NCBI GenBank assembly: GCA_922989275.2
Contig: OV277862.1
Span: 22,549,543 to 22,613,542, forward strand
Origin: Gari tellinella
Taxonomy: Eukaryota > Mollusca > Bivalvia > Cardiida > Psammobiidae
DNA: 64,000 nt
Reading direction: 5' to 3'
Position 1 is the stretch's first letter, and each line of letters begins with the position of its first letter. The notes under the pieces are model-generated. The model was not told where the DNA came from. It worked only from the letters and a program-made list of their open reading frames with translations, and did no database searches. The position numbers and the translations under genes were made by a program. Positions 33,165-44,150 of this stretch are shown in pieces.

Positions 33165-33725
33165 TTTATTCTAATCCTTTTGAAACTTTATCAGCATGTG
33201 TATGATCATAATGTTCCGGTCAAGTTCTATAACCAGCAAGATTGCCATAGACATTCAAGAGTTATAACCCTTTTTTTCGTAAAAAAAGGGCATTTTTTAG
33301 TTTGTCCGCGCCCTTACTCAAACAAACTTATTCCAATCCTTTTGAAACTTGGTCAGCATGTGTATGACCATAATGTGTTGGTTATGTTCCATAATCAGCA
33401 AGATTGCCATAGATATTTAAGAGTTATGCCCCTTTTTTGTAAAAAACGGGCATTTTTGAGTTTGTCCGCTCTCTAACTCAAACCAATTTAGTCCAATCCT
33501 TTTGAAACTTTGTCAGCATGTGTATGACCATAATGTCTCGGTCAAGTTTGATAACCAGCAAGATTGCCCCAGACATCCAAGAGTTATGCCCCTTTTATCG
33601 TCAAAAACGGGCATTTTTTAGTTTGTCCGCTCTCTTACTGAAACAAATTTATTCCAATCCTTTTGAAACTGGTCAGCATATGACCCCTAACTTTCAGGGT
33701 TCTTCTCCTTTTTGGCAGGATTGTT

Positions 33726-34540
33726 GGCCGGATTGAAAATGCGGTCTATAGATTGGCGAATGCCGTCCGTCGGTCCATCCGTCTGTCCGTCAGCACAACC
33801 GAAATGGGTTAGAGGGCCTTTTCTGGCCAGATAACGGTAAACATAACAAAAGAAGAGAATAGAGTTCATTACGTAACAATAGAATAAGGGGCCGTGGCCC
33901 GTTATTCAAACAAAAGAAAATAACAAAAGAAAAGGCCCTCTAACCCACTTCGGTGGCACGTCCGTCCGTCTGTCCGTCCGTCCATCCGTCCTCACTTTGG
34001 TTGACCTTTTTGTTAGTGTCAGTTTTAGCCAAAGCTTAAGTCCTACAGCAACCAAATTTGGCATGTACAGTTATAGTGAGGTCATCATCACATGCTGTGG
34101 GTAAGAAGGTCACTGTGACCTAGATTTCACGGTCCAATGACTTAGAGAATTCTTAGTTAACCTTTTCGTTTGCGTCTTGGTTTACCTTTTTGTTAGTGTC
34201 AGTTTTAGTCAAAGTTTAAGTCCTACAGCAACCAACTTTGGCACGTACAGTTGTAGTGAGGTCATCTTCACATGCCATGGGTAACTAGGTCACTGTGACC
34301 TAGATTTCAAGGTCCTATGACTTAGAGAATTCTTGGTTAACCTTTTCGTTTGCGTCTTGGTGTACCTTTTTGTTAGTGTCAGTTTTAGTCAAATTTAATT
34401 CAGTCCTACAGCAACCAAATTTGGCATGTACAGTTGTAGTGAGGTCATCATCACATGCCATGGGTAACTATATTATATAATATATATACAAAGCAAAAGT
34501 GCAGACAATCCGGCCATACCGACCTTGGCGGTTTCTCGTT
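33726..34540 (+). mobile_element. HINE-D copy 2
   Basis: GGCCGGATTGAAAATGCGG start, microsatellite, three core units (CAACCAAATTTGGCATGTAC), CAATCCGGCC, hairpin ACCGACCTTGGCGGT and TTCTCGTT. M7 interrupts its microsatellite. Unlike the other HINE copies it has no T5 flank (GATTGTT instead). Confidence 0.85.
33791..33958. mobile_element. M7 MITE
   Basis: Arms ACCGAAATGGGTTAGAGGG and CCCTCTAACCCACTTCGGT, with an inner repeat of AACAAAAGAA. It is inserted between the two halves of the HINE-D GTCCGTCC microsatellite. Confidence 0.8.
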
Positions 34541-34829
34541 TCCACTTTACCTTGATAGGGTTTTAGTATGACTACATTCTAAGATCGATTTGACGGGCGT
34601 ATAATGTGCCCAGCTTGCGGTGCTCTTGTTACAATTATGAAAATGTTTGATAATAAATATTTTCTATATTCTAACAGATGGTAGCTTAAAGCAGGCTGAA
34701 GGAGCTTTCTGCCTCACTTTTTTCCTGCATTTAGCTGCTATATTTATATTACCTTGTCAATTAAGAACGACTTTTATTTGGAACTATAGTTTTAATGTGG
34801 TGACTATGGTGACTTGACACCAGTTTTAC

Positions 34830-35215
34830 TGTAAACAATATCTGTGGATCAGTAGAGCTGTGATTGTTCAACAACTGTGTATATCTCACATAACTACCCC
34901 TGTTATCTATTGCTAAAAATGATCATGAATATCCTTGTCTCCAACATGTCTGAGATAAATTTGATGACGTCATTCTAACATCACTATTTATAAAGACGTT
35001 ATTACGACACTGGGATTCCAAAAAAGCCTATTGTTTTAAAAAATAACTTAAAATCATTGGTTATGTGAGAAAAAGAATCTGTCACTCGTAGATGTTTAAG
35101 ACAAATCGATCTCAAACTCGTCTAGAATAAAAAAACTTGCCAAGGCTCGCTTAATAACATTTCAATTCTAGACTCGTTTGAGATTAGCTTGGCTTAAACA
35201 TCAACTTATGACTGA
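34830..35215. mobile_element. M10 palindromic element, copy 1
   Basis: Shares 'ctcacataacta', 'caacatgt(c/t)tgagat' and GTGAGAAAAAGAATCTG in the same order with 46520-46850. Inner arms are formed by CTAGAATAAAAAAACTTG and its partner near 35155. Termini are not resolved. Confidence 0.55.
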
Positions 35216-35254
35216 TCCTATATATCTTACAGGTCAGACAAGATAGGTTTTTAA

Positions 35255-35600
35255 TACAGCGCTCCCACTCTTTAACGGCCCTCCCAACAAAGACTCCCTC
35301 CGTACAACAACACTGTTCCTTAGACAGGACAATTATGTCTAACGTTCTTACTGCTGCAATATCGTCTGCTAAAAGTTGTTGTCTGCTGTTACTTATCAAT
35401 AGACATTTAACATAAAAATTTAATGACGAGTGACAAACTGCTTGAATCGAGATCAGACGCCGCGTTACGCGGCGTCTGATCTTGATTCAAGCTGTTTGCA
35501 AATGTAAGTCTATTTCCCTCGCTATAAAGACTCCCTCAAAACAACGCACACATTCTTTGTCTCCCATTGGGTGTTGTTGTAGAGAAGGAACGCTGTATAC
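35255..35600. mobile_element. M5 MITE copy 3
   Basis: Left TACAGCGCTCCCACTC, right GTTGTAGAGAAGGAACGCTG, with the central palindrome CTTGAATCGAGATCAGACGC and its inverse at 35443-35500. Confidence 0.75.
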
Positions 35601-35809
35601 TCAGATCTTAATGTCTTATTGAGCAACCAAACCTTATGCAAGACAAACAACATGTGTTTGTGAAATACTCTCCCTCTTGGTGTGACCATAATCTTTAAAT
35701 AACCTTGATTTTTGTTGGACATAACCCAACTTGTACTGAGCTGTAGAGCTTCTTGAGTTGAGCTCACATGCCAAATATGAAGTCTCTATCATATGTACAT
35801 TGTAGTTCT

Positions 35810-36012
35810 CAATGAAGAAAATGCATTTTAATTCCAATTTATACAGTCATAAACATGTATCGAAATACAGTTTCTAACTCCTAGCAGATGTTGGCTTAGA
35901 GCAGGCTGAAAGTAAAGCAGTATCGCCCTAAGGGGCATTCTGTTTTACTTTCAACCTGGTTAGAGTGGTCCTGTCTTCAAAACTAGAAACAGAATACATG
36001 GGGTAATGGGTT
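35810..36012. mobile_element. M1 MITE, partial
   Basis: GCAGGCTGAAAGTAAAGCAG at 35901 pairs with CATTCTGTTTTACTTTCAAC. The right end GGGGTAATGGGTTTA is present; the left terminus is lost. Confidence 0.7.
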
Positions 36013-36120
36013 TAAATTAAAACTTAAAAAGATTATATTTATTTATGTGATTATACTGATATGTATAAACTAAGTGCAATATAATACATTTGTATGGCCA
36101 AACTCGTGTTAAGCTGTTAC

Positions 36121-36812
36121 TTAACCCATTACCCCATAAATATGCCTTTTTAGTTCACCTGAGCCAAAGGCTCAAGGTGAGCTATTGCGATGGCCCTGTG
36201 TCCTGTGGCCAGAGCTTAGATATTTGGCACATAGCATCATCTACAGGTCCTCCTTCAAGATTGTTCAAATTATGCCAATCGAGTAAAAAATGACTCTGTC
36301 CTGGACATAAATCTTTTTCTCCATTTTGTCATTATTCTCAGGGGAGCGAAATATGCCCCATGGGGCTCTTGTTTTGTTTAAAAGTACCCAACAGTACACA
36401 AAAATACCCAACAATAACAATAGGGCAATCACGGAATGAATGGAATCTATTGTTCTCCCTACCCAACAAAGGACCTTTCGTGCGCTCGGACGGACAGACG
36501 GACGGACAGCGCCACGACATAATACGTCCCGTCTGAAGATGGGCGTATAAAAATGACCCCATCCTGGACATAAGTCATTATCTCCATTTTGTCAGTGATT
36601 CTCAGGTGAGCGAAATATGCCCCATGGGGCTCTTGTTACAACTCTAATTTATTCCTCCACTGAAGAAAATAGTTCAAATGTATATAGTCATAAGGACTAT
36701 TTTCTATATTCTAGTAGATGGTAACTTATAGCAGGCTGAAAGTAAAGCAGAATGCACCATAAGGCACATTCTGCTTTACTTTCAGCCTGCTTTAAGTCAG
36801 GTAATGGGTTAA
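36121..36812. mobile_element. M1 MITE split by a HINE-A
   Basis: TTAACCCATTACCCCATAAA at the left and GGTAATGGGTTAA at the right. The MITE resumes at 36638 with ACAACTCTAATTTATTCC, matching the undisrupted copy near 13613. Confidence 0.8.
36152..36637 (+). mobile_element. HINE-A copy with a doubled 3' end
   Basis: T5, AGTTCACCTGAGCCAAAGG, a short core, then two 3' ends of the same type. Each has TCTCCATTTTGTCA, CGAAATATGCCCC and CTCTTG, at 36320-36372 and 36590-36637. Between them lie a fragment with ACCCAACA repeats (36376-36480) and a reversed HINE-B 5' end (36481-36552, ATACGTCCCGTCTG). Confidence 0.75.
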
Positions 36813-36827
36813 CAGATTGTTGTTTAG

Positions 36828-36890
36828 CAGCTTCGGGAAGAGAATGATTATCTTATCTGCCTTACTTCAGGCCTGAGTCCTGTTTTCAAG
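36828..36890 (+). CDS. Possible exon, QLREENDYL
   Basis: A short unique stretch between two MITEs reads QLREENDYLICLTSGLSPVF then K, with an acceptor TTGTTTAG and a weak donor AAG|GTCTGA. It could be an early exon of the gene whose last exons lie at 43.4-44.8 kb, but its phase 0 end does not fit the candidate exon at 40910 directly. Confidence 0.2.
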
Positions 36891-36907
36891 GTCTGAAATT
36901 ACATATT

Positions 36908-37146
36908 TTCTGTATTAACTCTTTGAACCCTGGTCACGCATATATGCGTCATTTGCAAACAGTGTACCTATAATGAGTACACTTGTCCTATGCAAACAGT
37001 GAAGGAGCTATCTGACCAGGGTCTACACTGTTTGCCATTTTGATATATATTGTAAAAGTTAATCCTAAACAATAAAAAATGGGCTAAATTGAAAACAAGA
37101 ATTGTGAATTTGTCCATGTGAGGTTTTAGGGTGGAAAGGGTTAAAC
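36908..37146. mobile_element. M11 MITE
   Basis: It starts AACTCTTTGAACCCTGGTC and ends GTGGAAAGGGTTAAA, with the inner arms GCAAACAGTG .. GTCTACACTGTTTGC. Relatives with GGGTCTACACTGTTTGCAT occur at 43890-44010 and throughout 54760-55440. Confidence 0.6.
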
Positions 37147-37319
37147 ACACATTTAAGTTTCAGGCTATGAAATCTAGATATTCAGGATTTTGAATTTATT
37201 GAGCCAAATTGCAGACCAGAAATTGGTGATTACATTCCATTGTACTTGTTTGTTGAGTATTGTGAATTACAAAAGTATTCAATGTGCTTCTGTTATGGCA
37301 TATGGAGAGGAAATATGTG

Positions 37320-37712
37320 TTTACCCCATTACTCAATTAATATGCCTTTTTAGGCTTTTGATTTATACCTCCACTGAAGAAAAGTTATCTACTTTATAAA
37401 GTCATGTATATGTATCATGAAAACTATTTTCTATAATGTATTATACTTGCAAATGGTAGCTTAAAGCAGGCTGAAAGTAAATCAGAATGCATCTTAATTA
37501 GGTTCATTCTGCTTTACTTCTACTTGGTTAGTTTAAACATATTTATTTCCAGAAGTACATATGATTACAATTATACATGCTAACGTTATTTTACTATACT
37601 TAGGAAAAGGATTGAAACGAAAGAATAAACTTATTGAGTTTCTCTCCTTGGTTCAAGTGATCACATGTTTTCAAAACTTTAAACAATTATAGGCTATGAG
37701 GAAAAGGGTTAA
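37320..37712. mobile_element. M1 MITE, enlarged
   Basis: Left TTACCCCATTACTCAATTAA, right GGAAAAGGGTTAAA, with the GCAGGCTGAAAGTAAATCAG palindrome. An extra ~110 bp at about 37529-37640 separates the palindrome from the right end. Confidence 0.6.
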
Positions 37713-37914
37713 ATTGTGATTTCTCTATGTATGTGAATGTCAAGAGAGGAAGAATTAAATTATATTAATTTAATTAAGACTTTAATCATTTCTCCTCCAA
37801 AATACATGTGCAGTAAAGCCTCTCTATTACGACCACTAAAAATAAGGCTAATTATGCCCCCACACGTTGTCCGTATGTCGGTCCGTCGCGTTTTTCCGGG
37901 ACTTTTGCCTTTTT

Positions 37915-38934
37915 AGCTCACTGGGCACGAAGTGCCAAGGTGCGCTATTGTGATCGCCCTGTATCCGTCTCCGTCCGTCCGTCAGTCCGTCCGTCGTCAA
38001 ACTTTTTCTTTAACGATCTTCTTCTTGGGAACCAATGGGCCAATTTCTTCAAAACTTCATAGGATTGTTCCTTGTAGGGTACTTTCTCAGATTTCTTCAA
38101 ATATAGGTCATCCAATTGAAATTGTGGTTGCCATGGCAACCAATGGCAACCAATTGAAAAAACTTTAAAAATCTTCTTGTCAAAAACTACTGGTCCGAAT
38201 TGAAAATAATTTTACCCGAATGAGCCATTGGTGACCCTCTATCAGATTTCTTAAAATAATTTTCCTATCTTAAAAAACATGGCCGCTAGTGGGTGGGGCA
38301 GATTTTCCTTATATGGCTATATATAGTGAAAACTTTAAAAATCTTCTTGTCTGAAACTGCTGGTCCGATTTGAAAGTAATTTCACACAAATGATCCATGG
38401 GTGACCCTCTTCCAGATTTCTTAAAATAATTTTGATATCTAAAAAAACATGGCCCCCAGTTGGTGGGGCACATTTTCCTTATGTTACTGTATAGTAAAAA
38501 CTTTAAAATCTTCTTCTTGGAAACTACTGGTCCGAATTGAAAATGATTTTACCCGAATGTGCCAATGGTGACCCTCTATCAGATTTCTTAAAATAATTTT
38601 CCTATTTTAAAAACATGGCCGCTATATATGGGTGGGGCAGATTTTCCTTATATGGCTATATAGTGAAAACTTTAAAAATCTTCTCGTCAGAAACCGCTGG
38701 TCTGATTTGAAAGTAATTTCACACAAATGATCCATGGGTGACCCTCTACCAGAATTCTTAAAATACTTTGATATCTAAAAAAAAAACCAGTGGGTGGGGC
38801 ACATTTTCCTTATGTTACTGTATAGTAAAAACTTTAAAAACCTTCTTTTGGGAAACTACTGGTCCAACTTGAAAATAATTTTACACAATTGACCCATTTA
38901 TGACTCTCTATTAGATGTCTTAAAGTGATTTTTT
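37915..38934 (+). mobile_element. HINE-A copy without 3' end
   Basis: T5, AGCTCACTGGGCACGAAGTG, GTCCGTCCGTC. Core units of about 170 bp follow (AAACTTTAAAAATCTTCTTG, CATGGCCGCTAGTGGGTGGG). Another HINE-A starts at 38935 without an intervening 3' hairpin. Confidence 0.75.
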
Positions 38935-39310
38935 AGCTCACCTGAGCCAAAGGCTCAAGGTGAGCTATTGTGACCGCTCACCGTCCGTAGTACGTCTGTC
39001 CGTTCACTTTTACTTCAAACGACATCTCCTCTGAACCCGCGGATTGTAGGGCGGATTCAAACTGCTCATGATGTTCCTTGGATGCTTCTCTACAGAAGTT
39101 GTTCAAATGAAAGAGAAAAAGCAAAAACTCTGCTTGAAAAAGCAAAAAAGCAAAAAACTTTAAAAAATCTTCTTGCTAAAAACTACTAGGCCCTAAGCTT
39201 TGATATTTTTACAGTAGAATCTCCTGGTCGATCCCTCTATAGTTTGTTAAAATGAAATCCCTAGGGTCACACTTGACGCCACCCTGCGCAGTTTAAGTGC
39301 TGCTCTAGGC
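38935..39310 (+). mobile_element. HINE-A copy, 5' part
   Basis: T6, AGCTCACCTGAGCCAAAGG, 'caccgtccgtagtacgtctg' and a short core. It fades into unclassified sequence. 39395-39475 then contains a free-standing palindrome of the M2 core type (CAAACATTTTGGATC / GGATCCAACCTATTTG). Confidence 0.65.
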
Positions 39311-39508
39311 AGGTTTCACAGTATTTTTGATGAAGCATGCAGAACTGTATTTTACCTGAGTTACTCTTAATATACTAAGGGCAAATAGCCAATATTTGCA
39401 AACATTTTGGATCAAGATCAGATGCAACATAATCATAATGCTACATCTAATCTGGATCCAACCTATTTGCCACTCATTTACCAACTTAACATTTTCTAAA
39501 TTGTTTTT

Positions 39509-40862
39509 AGCTCACCTGAGCACAAAGTGCTCAAGGTGAGCTTTTGTGGTCGGTCTTTGTCCGGCGTCCGGCGTCGTGCGTCGTGCGTTGTGCGTCAACA
39601 ATTTCTTCAAACATCTTCTTCTCCAAAACCACTGGCTGGATTGCAACCAAACTTCACAGGAATGTTCCTTGGGTCAAGCTCTTTCAAAGTTGTTCAAAGA
39701 ATTTGAAACAATGCAGAACTCTGGTTGCCATGGCTTAGATATTTGGCACATAGCATCATTTACAGGTCCTCTATCAAAGTTGTTCAAATTTTGCCCCTGG
39801 GGTCAAAATTGACCCTGCCCCGGGGTCACCGTTTTACATAGAGTTATATAGTGAAAAGTTCAAACATCTTTTTCTCTGAAACCAATATGACCAGAGCTTT
39901 GATATTTGGCATGGTATAACTTCTAGAGGTATTTGACATATATTGTTGAATTGGTTCCAGTCTGTTGTATATCTAGGTCACAAGAGCTAAAAATAGATTT
40001 TTTCAATTAGAACTTAAAAAATCTTCTTGTCTGAAACCATAGTACACTAAGCTTAGATATTTTGAATATAGCATCGTCTACAGGTCCTCTATCAAAGTTG
40101 TTCAAATTTTGTCCCTGGGGTCAAAATTGGCCCCGCCCCGGGGGTCACAGTTTTACATAGAGTTATATAGTGAAATGTTCAAACATCTTTTTCTCTGAAA
40201 CCAATATGACCAGAGCTTTGATATTTGGCATGGTATAACTTCTAGAAGTCCTTCACATATATTGTTGAATTGGTTTCGGTCTGTTGCATTATCTGGGTCA
40301 CCGGAGCTAAAAATAGATTTTTTTCAAAGAAAACTTCAAAAATCTTCTTGTCTGAAACCATAGTACACTGAGTTTAGATATTTTGAACATAGCATCGTCT
40401 ACAGGTCCTCTATCAAAATTGTTCAAATTTTACCCCTGGGGTCAAAATTGGCCCCACCCCGGGGGTCACCGTTTTACATAGAGTTACATAGTGAAATGTT
40501 CAAACATCTTTTACTCAGAAACCAATATGGCCAGAGCTTTGATACTTGGCATGGTGTAACTTCTAGAGGTCCTCCACATATATTGATGAATTTGTTCTGG
40601 TCTGTTGCATATCTGGGTCACCGGAGCTAAAAATAGATTTTTTCAATGAAAACTTCAAAAATTTCTTGTCTCAAAACCATAGTACACTGAGTTTAGATAT
40701 TTTGCACATAACATCATCTACAGGTCCTCTATCAAAGTTGTTCAAATTTTGCCCCGCCATTGGGGGTCACCTTTTACAAATCTTCTTTTCTGAAATCAAG
40801 TGACCCATCCTAGTGTCACCATGGACAGGTGAGCGATCAAGGGACATTCTGGCCCTCTTGTT
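39509..40862 (+). mobile_element. HINE-A copy, complete
   Basis: T5, hairpin AGCTCACCTGAGCACAAAGT..GGTGAGCT, core units (TCAAACATCTTTTTCTCTG, 'aaaattggccccgccccgg'), then ACAGGTGAGCGATCAAGGG and GGCCCTCTTGTT. The 3' hairpin is degenerate. Confidence 0.85.
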
Positions 40863-40909
40863 TTGTACACTTTTCACATACAGTAGGTTTTAAGCAGACA
40901 TCATTTCAG

Positions 40910-41021
40910 TCTGGTAAGGGTAAGCCCCAGAGCTCTAGCCACTGAGGTCAAATATTATGCAACTGCTATTAGGGAGTATCACAGAACTGGTCATGATCAG
41001 CTGAACATGTTGTCTGCTAAA
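40910..41021 (+). CDS. Possible exon of the unidentified + strand gene
   Basis: This lies in one of the few non-repeat stretches here. After an acceptor CATCATTTCAG the frame reads LVRVSPRALATEVKYYATAI then REYHRTGHDQLNMLSAK, 37 codons after one leading base, up to AAA|GTTTAG. The donor is weak. The phase 0 end fits the exon at 43426 (..LSAK|GRDQ..), which is the main reason to list it. I do not recognise the protein. Confidence 0.35.
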
Positions 41022-41214
41022 GTTTAGATATGGTTCAGTCTGCTTCATACTTAGAGAAACAGGATCTGGAAGTGATCCACTGACAGTTATGTAATTATGT
41101 CTTATGCCATATTTATACATATGTTTAATATTGGTTTTGTCAGAGTTATCTGTATGTCTTTTCATTTTTTCTTGTCCAGGATTCAACCCTTTCCCCCCCA
41201 TATACTGACGTTTG

Positions 41215-41630
41215 TTAACCCATTACCCCATAAATGTGCATTTTTAGGCCTTTGATTTATTCCTCTACTTAAGAAAATAATTCCACTTTAAACAGTCATG
41301 AAAATGTAAGATGCGAAAGTAAAGCAAAGTGTGCATAAACCCTTAGCCCGCCAAATAAATTGTCGTCTGCTATATTTCTCGTCTGCTTCAAGTTTCAAAG
41401 TGCTTCAAAGTTGCTCAAAATTGCTGAAAATGTTGTCCGAGTGTTAAACAGCTTGGATCCGGATGAGACGCCGAGTTACTCGGCGTCTAATCCGGATCCA
41501 AGCTGTTTGCATATAAAGCTATAGTCGTGAGTGGCAGGCTAAGGGTTAAGACACATTCTGCTTTACTTTCAACCTGCTTTAGGTGGCCACCTATTTTCAA
41601 AACTAGAAACATGCTATGGGGTAATGGGTA
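41215..41630. mobile_element. M1 MITE split by an M2 MITE
   Basis: TTAACCCATTACCCCATAAA to GGGTAATGGG. The M1 palindrome loop (AAAGTAAAGCAAAGTGTGCA / ACACATTCTGCTTTAC) is opened by M2 at 41337-41549, which has CCTTAGCCCGCC and GGCAGGCTAAGGGTTAA ends and the AGCTTGGATCCGGATGAGAC palindrome. Confidence 0.9.
41337..41549. mobile_element. M2 MITE copy 2
   Basis: Opposite in orientation to 21791-22004 and closely similar to it throughout. It is inserted in the loop of an M1 palindrome. Confidence 0.9.
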
Positions 41631-41639
41631 AAATGAAAT

Positions 41640-42440
41640 TGCCTATTTGGAAAGAGCCTGATGAGAGGAAGTGCCATTTGCAAAGGCCATAACTCTGACA
41701 TCATTGTTTTTTGAGTTATTTCCCTTTGTGATATTTTCTTGTCAACAAGACAACTTCAGTTCTACTGATGCTATTGTAATGAAATTTTATGTATGGAAAG
41801 AAACTGATGAGAGAAAATGCCATGCACAAGGGCAGCAATATTTAGTTTTTCCCCTTTGTCATATTTTATTGTCAGGAAAATAATTCCAGTTCTGCTGACG
41901 CTAGTGAAATAATTATCATTTATTGGAAATGGAAATAGCTTGATAAGAGGATGTGTCATGGATAAGGATCATAAGCTTGGCAACAAAATTCACGTTTGTC
42001 ATGTTTTCTTGTCTGGAAGATAACTCCATTTATAGTTATATTAAAATGTTGTCTTGCCCAGTCATCTTAGGTACAAACTTCAATGTCCTCAGGTGAGCGA
42101 ATTTAGGGCCATGGCCCTCTTGTTTTATCTTAAAAAGCATGGCTGCCAGTGGGTGGGGCAAGTTTTCCTTATATTTCTGTATAGAAAATCTTTAAAAATA
42201 TTTTTCTCTGAATCTATTGGACTGATTTCAGATTATTTTTACACAAATAATGATTCATGGGTGCATGACCCTTTGCCAGTTATCTTCAAATAATCTTCCT
42301 AGCTCAAACATGGCCGCCAGTGGGTTGGGGTGAATTTACTGATGATGTCATATAGTGAAAACTTCACCATTACTGGTCAATTACCCAGACCATAACATGG
42401 GTACCAGGTGAGCGATTTAGGGCCGCATGCGGCTCTTGTT
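41640..42440 (+). mobile_element. HINE-A-type core units and two 3' ends
   Basis: Units with 'ataactctgacatcattgtt' and 'ttccctttgt' run to a first 3' end (CAGGTGAGCGAATTTAGGG, CCTCTTG at 42122). A second piece of different core follows, ending GGTGAGCGATTTAGGGCC, GCATGCGGCTCTTG at 42438. No 5' end is seen. Confidence 0.65.
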
Positions 42441-42441
42441 T

Positions 42442-43425
42442 AGCTCACCTGGCACGAAGTGCCAAGGTGAGCTATTGTGATCGTCCTGTGTCTGTCAGTC
42501 CGTTCATGCTTACGAGAGGGTACTTACGTGGCAAAAATTCTTAGCCCCATAATTGAAAAACATTAACCTGGCCGTCTCTTGTGACATTAACCTGGCCATT
42601 TCTTGTGACATTAACCTGGCCAGTTGTGGGACATAGGGTTAGGGGTAGGGTTAGCCTCCAGATCATTATTTTTCAAGTTAGAGCAAAAAGAAATTGTCGG
42701 TTGTGTGGCTAGCCACGCAAAAGAAAACAATAGAAAATAGCCACATAAGTATCCTCCCGTAAGAAGTCCGAGCGCACGAAAGGTCCTTTGTTGGGTAGAG
42801 AGAACAATAGATTCCATTCATTCCGTGATTACCCTATTGTTATTGTTGGGTATTTTTGTTGCTGTTGGGTACTTTTAAACAAAGAAAATACCCAACAAGT
42901 GTCCATCTGTGAGGACGTCAGTCCGTCCGTCGTCAAACTTTTTCTTTAACGATCTTCTTCTTGGGAACCAATGGGCCAATTTCTTCAAAACTTCATAGGA
43001 TTGTTCCTTGTAGGGTACTCTCTCAGATTTCTTCAAATATACCGTAGGTCATCCAATTCAAATTGTGGTTGCCATGGCAACCAATTGAAAAAACTTTAAA
43101 AATCTTCTTGTCAAAAACTACTGGTCCGAATTGAAAATAATTTAACCCAAATGTGCCATTGGTGACCCTCTATCAGATTTCTTAAAATAATTTTCCTTTC
43201 TTAAAAAACATGGCCGCTAGTGGGTGGGGCAGATTTTCCTTATATGGCTATATAGTGAAAACTTTAAAAATCTTCTTGTCTGAAACCGCTGGTCCGATTT
43301 GAAAGTAATTTAACACAAATGATCCATGGGTGACCCTCTACCCGATTTCTTAAAATAATTTTGATGTCTAAAAAAACATGGCCGCCAGTGGGTGGGGCAC
43401 ATTTTTAGCTCACCTGAGCACAAAG
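42442..43425 (+). mobile_element. HINE-A copy, 5' stub and an ACCCAACA element
   Basis: AGCTCACCTGGCACGAAGTG starts directly after the preceding element's CTCTTGTT, head to tail. About 42510-42900 holds an insertion with GTTGGGTA repeats and 'cattaacctggcca' iterations. The core then resumes (ACTTTTTCTTTAACGATC). At 43402-43425 it ends with a new T5-AGCTCACCTGAGCACAAAG stub that abuts the next exon. Confidence 0.6.
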
Positions 43426-43537
43426 GGTAGGGACCAGAGGCAAAATAGACGAGGGGAATTGCAGTACAGTGTCTCATTTCCAAAAGCCAGGCATGGAGAA
43501 GGAGTGGCGAAGCACATTAAGATAGACATGACCTTCC
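43426..43537 (+). CDS. Unidentified gene, penultimate exon
   Basis: The frame reads GRDQRQNRRGELQYSVSFPK then ARHGEGVAKHIKIDMTF, to a donor TTCC|GTAAGA in phase 1. The first bases of the next exon complete the split codon as CAG (Gln), so the phases agree. The acceptor is AGCACAAAG|GGT, with no good pyrimidine tract, and lies in a 24-bp HINE-A stub. An alternative acceptor TTTTTAG at 43407-43408 also exists. I do not recognise the protein. The peptide is basic with a hydrophobic-alternating YSVSFP segment. Confidence 0.6.
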
Positions 43538-43889
43538 GTAAGATATTTTTTGTTTGTTAGACAGCCATTAATGATGACCTAAAGGCAATGATTACAAGTA
43601 CTGAGGAAAAAAAATATATCGATTAAAGCTATTTATCCTATTCCAAGCAGAAAGAATAAAAAGATGCTGTTGCCGATAATTCACCATTTTAAAGCAGTTT
43701 ATCTATATAGTGCTTCAAAGTGGTGAATTATCTGCACATTACATTACTTTTGCCGTTGCAATATTTTATGCGACTCTAACTACTTCTACTTATTAGGAAA
43801 CTTTTTCAAATTGTTCTCATGTTTTAAATTTTCAGGGAGGTTACAGTTGTGTACAATTTCTTTAATTTTTAAAAAAAAACTAATTTTAA

Positions 43890-44010
43890 CTCTTTCAATA
43901 CTAAGGACCTGTTTAAAATATACTCATTTGAATGTGCAAAGAGTATAGACCCATATCAGAGAACCCCTAAAGAAGCCTCCTGATGAGGGTCTACACTGTT
44001 TACTAATTTT
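43890..44010. repeat. M11-related fragment
   Basis: Shares ACTCTTTCAATACTAAGGAC at one side and GAGGGTCTACACTGTTTAC at the other with the M11 elements. Truncated. Confidence 0.45.
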
Positions 44011-44150
44011 AACAACCCTGACTTACAAGTAGACTGGTTCAAGTTATTGTAACTTTAACATCCACAATGGAACCTAATTACCAACAATAGTTACTTTGTG
44101 TTGAGAGAGGCAAGACTACCAATGGTTCTTCTGATTGACTGTGCAAATCA

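Larger units (their letters stand above)
32198..34630 (+). mobile_element. HINE-B copy 1 with nested insertions
   Basis: T5, ATACGCCCGTC, where CCCGTC-TTCA-GACGGG is a hairpin, CTGTCCGTCTGTCTGTCCG. Core units of about 140-150 bp follow (GTCCGCTCTCTAACTCAAAC, CCTTTTGAAACTTGGTCAG), then GACGGGCGTAT and GGTGCTCTTGTT. Interrupted by M6 (32598-33164) and HINE-D (33726-34540). Confidence 0.88.
32131..34740. mobile_element. M1 MITE split by a HINE-B
   Basis: The left part 32131-32197 (TTAACCCTTTACCTCATAAA, 'cctccactgaggaaaatag') and the right part from 34631 ('acaattatgaaaatg', then AGCAGGCTGAAGG) together make the first half of an M1. The right palindrome arm is damaged. Confidence 0.7.
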
